This document shows positions 32,903 through 40,082 of a stretch of DNA of 49,744 nt, piece by piece. Every line of letters starts with the position of its first letter. Position 1 is the first letter of the stretch. Origin of the DNA: Candidatus Oscillibacter pullicola (lineage in GTDB: Bacteria; Bacillota; Clostridia; Oscillospirales; Oscillospiraceae); assembly GCA_019118935.1 (NCBI GenBank), contig DWXY01000087.1:1-49744 (forward strand), written 5' to 3'. Made by a program: the position numbers and the translations under genes. Below the pieces are notes generated by a model, which ran no database searches, was not told the DNA's origin, and worked only from the letters and a program-made list of their open reading frames with translations.

Positions 32903-33459
32903 AGGTCAAAGCCCCTTTCCTGAAGGTAGTTGTGTAATTTCAGCCGGAGGCGATTCAGTGTTACGGATACATGGTTCTCCGTCATTCCAAACCGGGACGC
33001 GATCTCGGAAACCGGATCGAAATACCAGTACCGGCAGACAAAAATGCGCCTCTTATCCGCTGGAAGCCTCTCCAAAAAAGTGTCGATCGCCCTTACAAGT
33101 TCCCTGCGGTCCACTGCCCGCTCCACGTTGTCTGTGTCGGATACCAGCTCCGCAATTTCATCCAGCACAGCCGGGGCCTCCCCGCCGCCTCGTTTGTCCG
33201 CGGTATGATGTTTGTATCGGTTCAGGGATAAGTTTCTCGTGAGTTTCCCCAGAAATGCGGACAGGACCCTAGGCCTGTGGGGCGGCATGGAGGTCCAGGC
33301 ACACAGATAGGTATCATTGACGCATTCTTCGGCGTCTTCCCGATTGCCCAGGATGTTCCTGGCGATCGAGTTACAGTAGTTTCCGTATTTGCCGGATGTG
33401 GCGGGGATGGCCCGCTCGTCTCGGTCCCAGTATAACTGGACGATCGTTGCGTCATCCAT
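32899..33459 (-). CDS. RNA polymerase sigma factor, ECF subfamily
   Basis: A 186-residue sigma-70-like protein with region 2 ('NREDAEECVNDTYLCAWTSM', about 39-58, the core-binding and -10 helix) and region 4 (about 125-180; 'RIFVCRYWYFDPVSEIASRF' then the HTH 'GMTENHVSVTLNRLRLKLHNYL'). It recruits RNA polymerase to a small regulon in response to an envelope signal, probably through the membrane protein encoded after it. GAGGTG precedes the ATG. Upstream, GGAAC (33531-33527) and CGTT (33507-33504) are spaced like an ECF-type promoter, which would allow self-activation; that is weak evidence. Confidence 0.88.
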   Translation of the reverse strand: MDDATIVQLYWDRDERAIPATSGKYGNYCNSIARNILGNREDAEECVNDTYLCAWTSMPPHRPRVLSAFLGKLTRNLSLNRYKHHTADKRGGGEAPAVLDEIAELVSDTDNVERAVDRRELVRAIDTFLERLPADKRRIFVCRYWYFDPVSEIASRFGMTENHVSVTLNRLRLKLHNYLQERGFDL

Positions 33460-33605
33460 CGGCTTTCACCTCGCTTCTTATTTACCCCTTCACTGATATA
33501 CACAACGTTTGCGATCAAATCTTACAGTTCCTCTCGGTCCTTTTTATCATATCATACGGCCGCCGCCACGGCTGATGGGAAAAGTGGCGCTCTGTCCCCC
33601 CGGCC

Positions 33606-33634
33606 TTGCCATCCTGCTCCCGCTGTGGTATGCT
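33606..33634 (+). promoter_or_regulatory. promoter of yjdF
   Basis: TTGCCA (33606-33611), 17 bp, TATGCT (33629-33634). It gives a leader of about 115 bases before the yjdF ATG. Confidence 0.65.
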
Positions 33635-33640
33635 GATCGT

Positions 33641-33755
33641 GCAAAGATAAAAACACGTCCCGGTCGGTAGTCCGGGAGCGGCCCATGGGCCGTCAGTAAC
33701 CTGCCTCCTTGGTTGTCCGTTCTTTGTAAGCGCTTTTTTCAAAGGAGGACACCCT
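33641..33755 (+). ncRNA. structured leader of yjdF, candidate yjdF riboswitch
   Basis: Two hairpins (TCCCGG/CCGGGA, 33658-33677; CGGCCCATGGGCCG, 33680-33693) precede a segment AGTAACCTGCCTCCTTGG (33695-33712). Its CCTCCTT (33704-33710) is the exact complement of the ribosome site AAGGAGG (33742-33748). The leader can therefore hide or expose the ribosome site. yjdF genes in Firmicutes are known to lie behind the yjdF riboswitch, which senses aza-aromatic compounds. I infer identity from gene context plus this pairing, not from a covariance match. Confidence 0.55.
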
Positions 33756-34169
33756 ATGGGCACCAGCAAGCTCACCATCCTGTTCGACGATCCCTTCTGG
33801 ATCGGCCTGTACGAGCGGGAGGACGACACGGGGTATGCCGTCTGCCGGATCGTCTTCGGCGGAGAACCCCGGGACCAGGAGGTCTACGCCTATCTCCTGG
33901 AACACTGGCGGACGCTGCGATTCAGCCCGCCCCGGCCAGGGACAGAGCATCTGCCCCCTCCCAAAAGCCCCAAGCGGCGCCAGCGGGAGGCCCGGCGGAT
34001 GACCCAGGCCGCAGGGATCGGCACCAAGGCCCAGCAGGCCCTGAAGCTCCAGCAGGAGCAGGGGAAGCAGGCCCGCCTCGCCCGCACCCGCCGGCAGCGG
34101 GAGGCGGAGGAGGCCCGGAAGTTCCAGCTGCGGCAGGCGCGCCGAAAGGAAAAGCACAGAGGTCACTGA
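33756..34169 (+). CDS. yjdF: YjdF family protein (DUF2992)
   Basis: A 137-residue protein. The first 60 residues form the conserved YjdF domain ('SKLTILFDDPFWIGLYER', 'RIVFGGEPRDQEVYAYLLEHW'); the second half is a very basic helical tail rich in R, K, Q and E (about 72-137), usual for the family. The biochemical function is unknown; the linked riboswitch suggests a part in handling toxic aromatic heterocycles. AAGGAGGA lies 6 bases before the ATG and may be masked by the leader. Confidence 0.88.
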   Translation: MGTSKLTILFDDPFWIGLYEREDDTGYAVCRIVFGGEPRDQEVYAYLLEHWRTLRFSPPRPGTEHLPPPKSPKRRQREARRMTQAAGIGTKAQQALKLQQEQGKQARLARTRRQREAEEARKFQLRQARRKEKHRGH

Positions 34170-34184
34170 CCCCTGTGCTTTTTT
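34150..34184 (+). terminator. terminator overlapping the end of yjdF
   Basis: A 10-bp stem AAAAGCACAG / CTGTGCTTTT (34150-34159, 34173-34182) followed by TT. The left arm is within the last codons of yjdF. Confidence 0.8.
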
Positions 34185-34207
34185 CGGCAACCGTTTTCCT
34201 GCGGGGG

Positions 34208-34235
34208 TTGCGAAGGCGGCAGACTCTGTTATAAT
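34208..34235 (+). promoter_or_regulatory. promoter of the amidohydrolase gene
   Basis: TTGCGA (34208-34213), 16 bp, perfect TATAAT (34230-34235). Confidence 0.7.
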
Positions 34236-34300
34236 AGCGGTGTTGAAAAAAATCGCCGCCCCGCTGGATACCGGGGCGAACTGGAAGGAGACCTGCGGGC

Positions 34301-35118
34301 ATGAAGATCATCGACGCCCACCTGCACCTGTTTTCGGAGGACTCCGCCGAGGAGATGGCCCGGCAGGTGGGCCACCACAACAGCGTGGACCATCTGCGGG
34401 AGGTCTACGGAGAACTGCACATCGTCCACGGCGTGGTGATGGGGAATCACAGCCTGGAGCTCCGGCGGCACGACTACCCCACGGACCTGTTCCACTACTG
34501 CGTGGGCCTGGACAGCAGCCTGCTGGAGGACGGGAGCCGGGTGATCCCGGACCTGCCGGACCGGGTGGAGGCGCACCTGCGGCGGGAGTCCTGCTGCGGG
34601 GTGAAGCTGTACCCGGGGTACAACAAGATCGCTCTGTCGGACCCCATGTATCAGCCCATCTACCGCCTGGCGGCCCGGTACGGCAAGCCGGTGGCCGTCC
34701 ACATGGGGCTGACAGCCTTCTCCCGGGCCCATCTGAAATACTGCCACCCCCTGGCCCTGGATGAGGTGGCCGCGGACCATCCGGATACCCAGTTCGTCAT
34801 GTGTCACTTCGGCAACCCCTTTCTGGAGTCCGCGGCGGCGGTCGTAGAAAAAATCCCAACGTGGCCGCCGACCTGTCCGGCCTTCTGGAGGGGCGGGTGG
34901 ACCTGGACGCCTATTTCCGGGAACAGGCGGGCTACGTGTCCCTGCTGCGCACCTGGCTGGCCGCCATCCAGTGCTGGGACAAGGTGATGTTCGGGACCGA
35001 CTGGCCCATCGTCAACCTGGGGGAGTATATCGGCTTTATCCGCCGGCTGGTGCCGGAGGCACACTGGGAGCCGGTGTTCTTTGACAACGCCAACCGCATC
35101 TACGGCCTGGGGCTGTAA
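34301..35118 (+). pseudogene. amidohydrolase-family (TIM-barrel) protein, split by a -1 frameshift
   Basis: The first frame (34301 on) gives 184 good residues: metal motif 'DAHLHLF' (5-11), 'GVKLYPGY', 'VAVHMGL' and 'FVMCHFGNPFLES'. At a run of six A (34848-34853) the sense continues only one base back: 'NPNVAADLSGLLEGRVDL' and then 'MFGTDWPIVN', which holds the conserved metal-site Asp, ending at 35118. Joined, the product would be about 272 residues, a normal COG2159-type enzyme. Unshifted translation ends near 34987 with nonsense sequence and no catalytic Asp. Either a real disabling indel, a sequencing error in the A run, or slippage. GAAGGAG precedes the ATG; promoter and terminator are intact. 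Confidence 0.85.
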
Positions 35119-35127
35119 GACGGCAGC

Positions 35128-35161
35128 AAAAGAGGAGGCGCCCTTCGGCTCCTCCTCTTTT
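35128..35161. terminator. bidirectional terminator between the amidohydrolase and ftsH
   Basis: AAAAGAGGAG / CTCCTCTTTT (35128-35137, 35152-35161) with a partly paired GC-rich centre. A and T runs serve both strands. Confidence 0.8.
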
Positions 35162-35181
35162 CTGATTTACGGGTCGGATGC

Positions 35182-36996
35182 TCACTTGTTCAGGATCTCC
35201 ATGAACTCGTCGCCGGTGATGGTCTCCTTTTCGTAGAGATACCGGGCCAGCTCGTCCAGCTTCTCCCGGTTCTCCGAGAGGATCTGGTTGGCCTTTTCGT
35301 GCTGGCGCTTCACCAGCTCCACCACCTGGCGGTCAATCTCCGCCGCCGTCTCGGCGGAGCAGGAAAGGGACGCGTCCCCGCCCAGGTACTGGTTCTGCAC
35401 CGTCTCCAGGGCCACCATGTCAAAGTCGGGACTCATGCCGTACCGGGTGATCATGGCCCGGGCCAGCTTGGTGGCCTGCTCGATGTCGTTGGAGGCGCCG
35501 GTGGAGGCGGAGTGGAAGACCAGCTCTTCCGCCGCCCGGCCGCCGGTGAGCGTGGCGATCTTGTTCTCCAGCTCTTCCTGGCTCATCAGGTAGTGGTTGC
35601 CCTCCTCCACCTGCATGGTGTAGCCCAGGGCGCCGGAGGTCCGGGGCACAATGGTGATCTTCTGCACGGGGGCGGAATTGGTCTGCTTGGCCGCGACCAA
35701 AGCGTGGCCGATCTCGTGGTAGGCCACCACCTTCTTCTCCTGGTCCGTCAGGATGGCGTTCTTCTTCTGGTAGCCTGCGATGACCACCTCGATGCTCTCC
35801 TCCAGATCTGCCTGGGTGGCGAAGCGGCGGCCGTCCCGGACGGCCCGCAGGGCCGCCTCGTTGACGATGTTGGCCAGCTCCGCGCCGCTGGCGCCGGAGG
35901 CCATCCGGGCCACCTTGCCCCAGTCCACGTCCTCCGCTACCTTGATCTTCTTGGCGTGGACCTTCAGAATGTCCTCCCGGCCCTGCAGATCCGGCAGCTC
36001 CACCGGCACCCGCCGGTCAAACCGGCCAGGCCGGGTCAGGGCGGGATCCAGGGACTCCGGCCGGTTGGTGGCCGCCAGGATGATGACGCCGGTATTGCCC
36101 TCAAAGCCGTCCATCTCGGTCAGCAGCTGGTTCAGGGTCTGCTCCCGCTCGTCGTTGCCTCCGTAGGCGCCGGAGTTCCGCTTCTGGCCGATGGCATCGA
36201 TCTCGTCGATGAACACGATGCAGGGGGCCTTCTCCTTGGCCTGCTTGAACAGGTCCCGGACCTTGCTGGCGCCCATGCCCACGAACATCTCCACAAATTC
36301 CGAGCCGGACATGGAGAAGAAGGGCACGTTTGCCTCGCCGGCCACGGCCTTGGCCAGCATGGTCTTGCCGGTGCCGGGAGGGCCCACCAGCAGGATGCCC
36401 TTGGGCATGGTGGCGCCGATCTCCTGATACTTCTTCGGGTCGTGGAGGTACTCCACGATCTCCTTCAGATTGTCCTTGGCCTCGTCCTCTCCGGCCACGT
36501 CGGAGAATTTGATGCCCTCAGAGGACTTGACATACACCTTGGCGTTGGACTTGCCGAAGGCCATGGCATTGGGGCCGCCCATGTTCTTCATCATGCGCCG
36601 GGAGAGGTACTGCCCCAGGGCAACGAAGATCACGATGGGCAGGATCCAGGTCAGCAGAAAGCTGAGGATGGGATCCGTCTGCTGGATGACCTGTCCGGAG
36701 AACTCCGCGCCGGAGTCCTTCAGCATCTGCTTCAGGTCCGGGTCCGGGATCATGCCGGTGGAGTAGACGGCGGTCTCATCCTTGTTGGTGAAGACGATCT
36801 GGTTCTCCTGCTCCTGGATCTCCACCTGGCCCAGCTCATGGTTTTCCGCCATGTCCATGAAGGTGCCGTAATCCACCTCCTGGATCTGCTGGCGGGCCAT
36901 CCAGGGCATGGCCAGGAAGTTGAACAGCAGCAGGATGAGCATGGCCACGCAGTAGTAAAAGATCAAGGGCCGTTTCGGGGGTCTGACTTCTTTCAT
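35182..36996 (-). CDS. ftsH: FtsH, ATP-dependent membrane zinc protease
   Basis: A 604-residue protein with two membrane helices (about 11-33 and 110-127) and an outside domain between them. An AAA+ module has Walker A 'GPPGTGKT' (205-212), Walker B 'IVFIDEID' (260-267) and the arginine-finger region 'RPGRFDRR' (322-329). The M41 peptidase has 'HEIGH' (427-431). It degrades misfolded membrane proteins and short-lived regulators as a hexamer. Its start overlaps the stop of a small helical protein (ATGA), so the two are made together. It lacks the long C-terminal tail of E. coli FtsH. Confidence 0.97.
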   Translation of the reverse strand: MKEVRPPKRPLIFYYCVAMLILLLFNFLAMPWMARQQIQEVDYGTFMDMAENHELGQVEIQEQENQIVFTNKDETAVYSTGMIPDPDLKQMLKDSGAEFSGQVIQQTDPILSFLLTWILPIVIFVALGQYLSRRMMKNMGGPNAMAFGKSNAKVYVKSSEGIKFSDVAGEDEAKDNLKEIVEYLHDPKKYQEIGATMPKGILLVGPPGTGKTMLAKAVAGEANVPFFSMSGSEFVEMFVGMGASKVRDLFKQAKEKAPCIVFIDEIDAIGQKRNSGAYGGNDEREQTLNQLLTEMDGFEGNTGVIILAATNRPESLDPALTRPGRFDRRVPVELPDLQGREDILKVHAKKIKVAEDVDWGKVARMASGASGAELANIVNEAALRAVRDGRRFATQADLEESIEVVIAGYQKKNAILTDQEKKVVAYHEIGHALVAAKQTNSAPVQKITIVPRTSGALGYTMQVEEGNHYLMSQEELENKIATLTGGRAAEELVFHSASTGASNDIEQATKLARAMITRYGMSPDFDMVALETVQNQYLGGDASLSCSAETAAEIDRQVVELVKRQHEKANQILSENREKLDELARYLYEKETITGDEFMEILNK

Positions 36997-37442
36997 ATGG
37001 GATGTTCCTTTCCTTGTTGTTCCTCACAGTTCATCTGTTGGTCCATGGCGGCCAGGGCCGCCAGCAGGGCGCTGCGCACGGCCTGGGCCGCGAAGTCGAT
37101 GGCGTACTCCGCGAAAAGGGCCGCTGCCTCCGCCCGCTCCTCCTGCGGGTCCTCTTCCCCGTGCATCAGGCGGGGCAGCCTATCCCGCAGCAGCTCCTCC
37201 ATCCGTTTGGAGTAGTCCCGCTGGACGCCCGCCAGCTCCGCCACTGCCGGGGAGCGGCAGCCCTCCACGCTCCGCCCCAGCAGCAGGGCGTTTTCCCGGT
37301 AGTCATCCAGCACGTCCGCCAGCAGGTGCCGGATCTTCTCGTGATCCGCCCCCTGGCACAGCTCCAGGCGGCTTCTCAGCAGGCCGTACTGATGCTCCAG
37401 CTCGCAGAGCTTCACGGCAAACATTCCATCTCTCAACTCCAT
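36993..37442 (-). CDS. small helical protein of unknown function, upstream of ftsH
   Basis: A 149-residue soluble protein, almost wholly helical, rich in A, E, L and R, with likely coiled coils ('LRSRLELCQGADHEKIRHLL', about 22-41, and 'SKRMEELLRDRLPRL', about 77-91). No membrane helix, signal peptide or known motif. The ATG at 37442 has AAGGAG 7 bases upstream. Coupled translation with ftsH hints at a role as adaptor, substrate or regulator of the protease, which is inference only. An extended -10 (TGGTATAAC, 37499-37491) lies about 50 bp upstream. Confidence 0.7.
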   Translation of the reverse strand: MELRDGMFAVKLCELEHQYGLLRSRLELCQGADHEKIRHLLADVLDDYRENALLLGRSVEGCRSPAVAELAGVQRDYSKRMEELLRDRLPRLMHGEEDPQEERAEAAALFAEYAIDFAAQAVRSALLAALAAMDQQMNCEEQQGKEHPI

Positions 37443-37545
37443 GTGCGCACTCCTTTCCGGTCCTTGCGCTGTCTCCGCTCTCATGCTGTTGTTATACCAT
37501 GTCCGCCCCGTGCGCGCCACTGGCAGAGGCGGCTGTCTGTCCTGA

Positions 37546-37584
37546 CAAAAACGCCCGCGTGTCAAGCTCTTTGACACGCGGGCG
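37546..37584 (-). terminator. terminator of the tetR gene
   Basis: A perfect 14-bp stem (37552-37565 with 37571-37584) followed on the minus strand by TTTTTG. Lies between tetR and the promoter of the ftsH pair. Confidence 0.88.
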
Positions 37585-37590
37585 CATCTG

Positions 37591-38133
37591 TCAATTTTCC
37601 GGAGGGCGGACCATCTCGCCGGACAGCAGGCGGAACAGCTGATCCGCCAGCTCCTGCCGGTCCAGGTCCCGCTGGCGGCAGTTCTCCAGCAGCAGGCCGG
37701 TCATTCCATAGGCATAGAAGTCCAGGGCAATCTTCCAGTCCCCGGCCCGGAGGGCGGGCGTTCCCCGCCGCTCCCGCAGGCTGTCCGCCAGATATGTACG
37801 GGTGGCATCCACCATGATCCGCTCCATGGCCTCCCGCCGCTGGGAGTTCAGCAGCCGCTGGACCAGGGGCTGGGATTCCACGGCAAAATCCACGAAAACG
37901 CCCAGGGCCTCCCGGGGGGTGGCGGCGTTCAGGCTCTTGCGCACCAGCCGCTGGACCCCCTGCTGGGCCGCCCACTCCACCACATCCACAATGTCCTTGA
38001 AGTGGTAGTAAAACGTCTGGCGGGAGATCCCGCAGACCTCCACCAGGTCCTTCACGGTGATCTTGTCCGCATCCTTTCGGCGAATGAGCTCCAGCAGCGC
38101 ATCCGCCACGGCGGCCTTCACATCCAGCGGCAC
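37591..38133 (-). CDS. TetR/AcrR-family transcriptional regulator
   Basis: A 180-residue regulator: N-terminal HTH (about 5-50; 'KITVKDLVEVCGISRQTFYYHF' is the recognition region) and a helical C-terminal domain of the TetR_C/DhaS-like type ('ALDFYAYGMTGLLLENC'). The GTG start at 38133 has a G-rich ribosome site (AAGGGGGG) 7 bases upstream; the longer ATG frame has none. It is divergent from degV, with an inverted repeat at the degV start site that may be its operator. Confidence 0.85.
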   Translation of the reverse strand: MPLDVKAAVADALLELIRRKDADKITVKDLVEVCGISRQTFYYHFKDIVDVVEWAAQQGVQRLVRKSLNAATPREALGVFVDFAVESQPLVQRLLNSQRREAMERIMVDATRTYLADSLRERRGTPALRAGDWKIALDFYAYGMTGLLLENCRQRDLDRQELADQLFRLLSGEMVRPPEN

Positions 38134-38266
38134 GGTCTTTCCCCCCTTTTTCAGATCCTGTGCTTTATCATACCGGAAATCCGCCGCCTTTGGCAAGTCC
38201 TCTCGCCACAAAATTTCACCAGCAGACAGGAACGGGCTTCCTGTTCCCCCTACGGGGATTTTCCTC

Positions 38267-38295
38267 TTGATTTTTACGGTAGCATTCCATATACT
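38267..38295 (+). promoter_or_regulatory. promoter of degV
   Basis: TTGATT (38267-38272), 17 bp, TATACT (38290-38295). Confidence 0.65.
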
Positions 38296-38308
38296 AGGTT
38301 ATATTGAC

Positions 38309-38334
38309 ATGGTGTGACGGAATGGGCACACCAT
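38309..38334 (+). promoter_or_regulatory. inverted repeat at the degV start site (possible TetR operator)
   Basis: ATGGTGTG (38309-38316) and CACACCAT (38327-38334) are exact inverse copies, 10 bp apart, beginning about 7 bp after the expected transcription start. TetR proteins bind such palindromes; the arms could instead fold as a leader hairpin. Confidence 0.45.
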
Positions 38335-38397
38335 ATCATCCGATCCGGCGGACAGGTCTGCCGGCCCTGCATGAGAGAAAGGTTTGGAGATGTGACC

Positions 38398-39261
38398 ATG
38401 ACACCCCAAAAGATCGCCCTGCTCACGGATTCCTGCGCGGACCTCTCCCCCCAATTGGCGGCGGAAAACCAGGTCTTTGTCGTGCCCCTGCGGATCCTGT
38501 GCAGAGACGGAGAGTACCGGGACGGCGTGGACATCCACGCCGCCGACATCTATGCCCGCCTGCGTTCCGGAGAGCTGCCTCAGACCTCCCTTCCCGCCGC
38601 TCAGGACATTTCGGACGCCTTTGACGCCATCGCCGCGGCAGGGTACGACGGGGTCATCGCCCTGATGCTCTCCGGCGGCCTCTCCGGCACCTACAACATG
38701 GTGCGGCTGCTGGCGGAGGAGCGGAGGGACCTGACCATCCGGGTGTATGACTCCGTCAGCGGGTCTCTGGGCACCGGCATGATGATCCTCCAGCTGGCAG
38801 AGGATCTGCGGCAGGGGATGGACTGGCAGACGCTGACGGAGCGCCGGGTGCCCTGGCTGATCCAGAACACCTTCCCCTTTTTCTCCGTGGACACGCTGGA
38901 GTACCTGCAGAAAGGCGGCCGCATCGGCAAGGTGACGGCCATGGCGGGCACCGTACTCCAGATCAAGCCCCTCATCACCTTCGCCGCCGACGGGCAGCTC
39001 CAGTCCATTGCCAAGGTCCGGGGCCGGAACCTGGTGATCCGCAAGCTCATCGAGCTGGTGACGCAGTCCCACAACGGCGCCGCCCGGTACAATCTGGCGG
39101 TGGCCAACGGCGGTGCCCCGGCGGAGATGGAGATCCTGCGGGACAAGCTCACCGCCGCCCTGCCAAACTATGACCACATCTGGAGCGGCGAGCTGGACGG
39201 GACCCTCAGTGTCTACATCGGCGACGGCGTGCTGGGCGCTGCGGTGCAGAGGCTGGAATAG
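38398..39261 (+). CDS. DegV family fatty-acid-binding protein
   Basis: A 287-residue DegV protein. 'LLTDSCADL' (8-16) begins domain 1, 'MLSGGLSGTYNMVRL' (about 90-104) is the lipid-binding loop, and 'VDTLEYLQKGGRIG' (about 163-176) is the domain-2 signature. In Firmicutes some DegV proteins (FakB) present fatty acids to the kinase FakA; no fakA is in this window. The ATG at 38398 has GGAG about 10 bases upstream. Divergent TetR and the palindrome suggest local control. Confidence 0.92.
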   Translation: MTPQKIALLTDSCADLSPQLAAENQVFVVPLRILCRDGEYRDGVDIHAADIYARLRSGELPQTSLPAAQDISDAFDAIAAAGYDGVIALMLSGGLSGTYNMVRLLAEERRDLTIRVYDSVSGSLGTGMMILQLAEDLRQGMDWQTLTERRVPWLIQNTFPFFSVDTLEYLQKGGRIGKVTAMAGTVLQIKPLITFAADGQLQSIAKVRGRNLVIRKLIELVTQSHNGAARYNLAVANGGAPAEMEILRDKLTAALPNYDHIWSGELDGTLSVYIGDGVLGAAVQRLE

Positions 39262-39418
39262 AGAGTGAAGAGTGGAGATAAAAGTGAAAAGATAAGAGAT
39301 CGAACGCGCAAAGAGGACCCGGCGGCCCAACGGCCCCGGGTCCTCTCAAAATATCTCTTATCTCTTATCTTTTATCTCTGATCTCTTCTATATCTTCACT
39401 CTCCACTCTTCACTCTCG
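39261..39418 (+). repeat. long imperfect inverted repeat, family 1 (copy 3, after degV)
   Basis: The left arm (39261-39300) has no C: GAGAGTGAAGAGTGGAGA then AAAAGATAAGAGAT. The right arm (39350-39418) has a single G and ends with the exact inverse of the first 18 bases (39401-39418). The tip is a GC hairpin AGAGGACCCGG / CCGGGTCCTCT. CTTCACTCTCCACTC is shared with copy 2. Confidence 0.8.
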
Positions 39419-39419
39419 T

Positions 39420-39463
39420 AAAAAAGGCGGCCCTGCGGCTTTTGCCGCAGGGCCGCCTTTTTT
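39420..39463. terminator. strong bidirectional terminator
   Basis: A perfect 20-bp stem (39420-39439 with 39444-39463) with A6 and T6 at its ends and loop TTTT. Serves degV and the convergent feo operon. Confidence 0.92.
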
Positions 39464-39854
39464 ACGGCTTGGCGCTTCCCATTGCCCCGCCGGATCCAGT
39501 TGTGCAGAGCTTCCGGAAGCAGTGCTCCGGCAGGGCGGAGGCCAGGGCCCCCGCCACGGCGGCGGTCTCCTCCCGGTCCAGGTCCAGGCCCAGGGCCAGC
39601 AGCCGCCGCTCCAGGTCCCGGAGGCCCGCCTGCAGCTGATGGGCCAGGGCGGCCCCCGTCTCCGTCAGGGTGATCTTGCCGTACCGCGCCTTGGTCACCA
39701 GGTCCTTTTCCGCCAGGACGGTCAGCATCCGGGTGACGGAGGGCCGGGACACCTGGAGGGCCCGGGCCACCTGGGCGGAGCTGACCGCCGCCTTTCCCTG
39801 GGACAGCTGACCAATGGCCAACAGATACCGCAGGTGCGCTTGGCTCAGTTCCAT
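39462..39854 (-). CDS. short DtxR-like HTH regulator of the feo operon
   Basis: A 130-residue protein: a winged helix like the iron/manganese repressors DtxR/MntR ('HLRYLLAIGQLSQGKAAVSS', 'VARALQVSRPSVTRMLTVLA', 'GKITLTETG') followed by a short helical part. By eye, the C-terminal helix that holds the Cys/Glu/His metal ligands in DtxR reads 'AGALASALPEHCFRKL', where the expected ligands appear to be Gly, Ala and Ser. There is no SH3-like third domain. It is the last gene of the feo run and a natural candidate to bind the three GTTAG-N6-CTAAC sites. AAGGAGG is 11 bases before the ATG. Confidence 0.72.
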   Translation of the reverse strand: MELSQAHLRYLLAIGQLSQGKAAVSSAQVARALQVSRPSVTRMLTVLAEKDLVTKARYGKITLTETGAALAHQLQAGLRDLERRLLALGLDLDREETAAVAGALASALPEHCFRKLCTTGSGGAMGSAKP

Positions 39855-39900
39855 GGAATGGAACGCCTCCTTCCGCCCGGCGGGTCCGGGCTGCCGCTCG

Positions 39901-40068
39901 TCAGGAATGACGGGTGTCGCCGCAGTGGCATCCGCCGCCGCAGGCCCCGCAGTCGCCGCCGCAGGAGCAGCCGCCCTTGCCGTGGCGCCGGTTGTAGATG
40001 CCCTTGCCCACGATGGCCACAAAGGCCACCAGGACGATCAGGGCCGCGATGATGGTGGGTGCGTTCAT
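39901..40068 (-). CDS. FeoB-associated Cys-rich membrane peptide
   Basis: A 55-residue peptide: one membrane helix ('PTIIAALIVLVAFVAIVGKG', 4-23), then a basic turn and a Cys/Gly-rich tail with C-x-C...C-x-x-C...C-x-C spacing (34-50). This is the FeoB-associated Cys-rich protein family, found with feoB in Firmicutes; a role in iron delivery or sensing is suspected in the literature but not proven. It lies 14 bp after feoB. AAAGGAAG precedes the ATG. Confidence 0.85.
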   Translation of the reverse strand: MNAPTIIAALIVLVAFVAIVGKGIYNRRHGKGGCSCGGDCGACGGGCHCGDTRHS

Positions 40069-40082
40069 AGGCGCTTCCTTTC

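Noticed and set aside
34840-34860. Programmed -1 frameshifting at the A run in the amidohydrolase
   Set aside because: Only six A, no ribosome-site-like element 10-14 bases upstream and no clear downstream knot; mutation or sequence error is simpler, so kept only as a question.
35299-37215. Open frame of 638 codons antisense to ftsH
   Set aside because: It is the GC-codon shadow of ftsH: repetitive V/G/H/L content, no family, no ribosome site.
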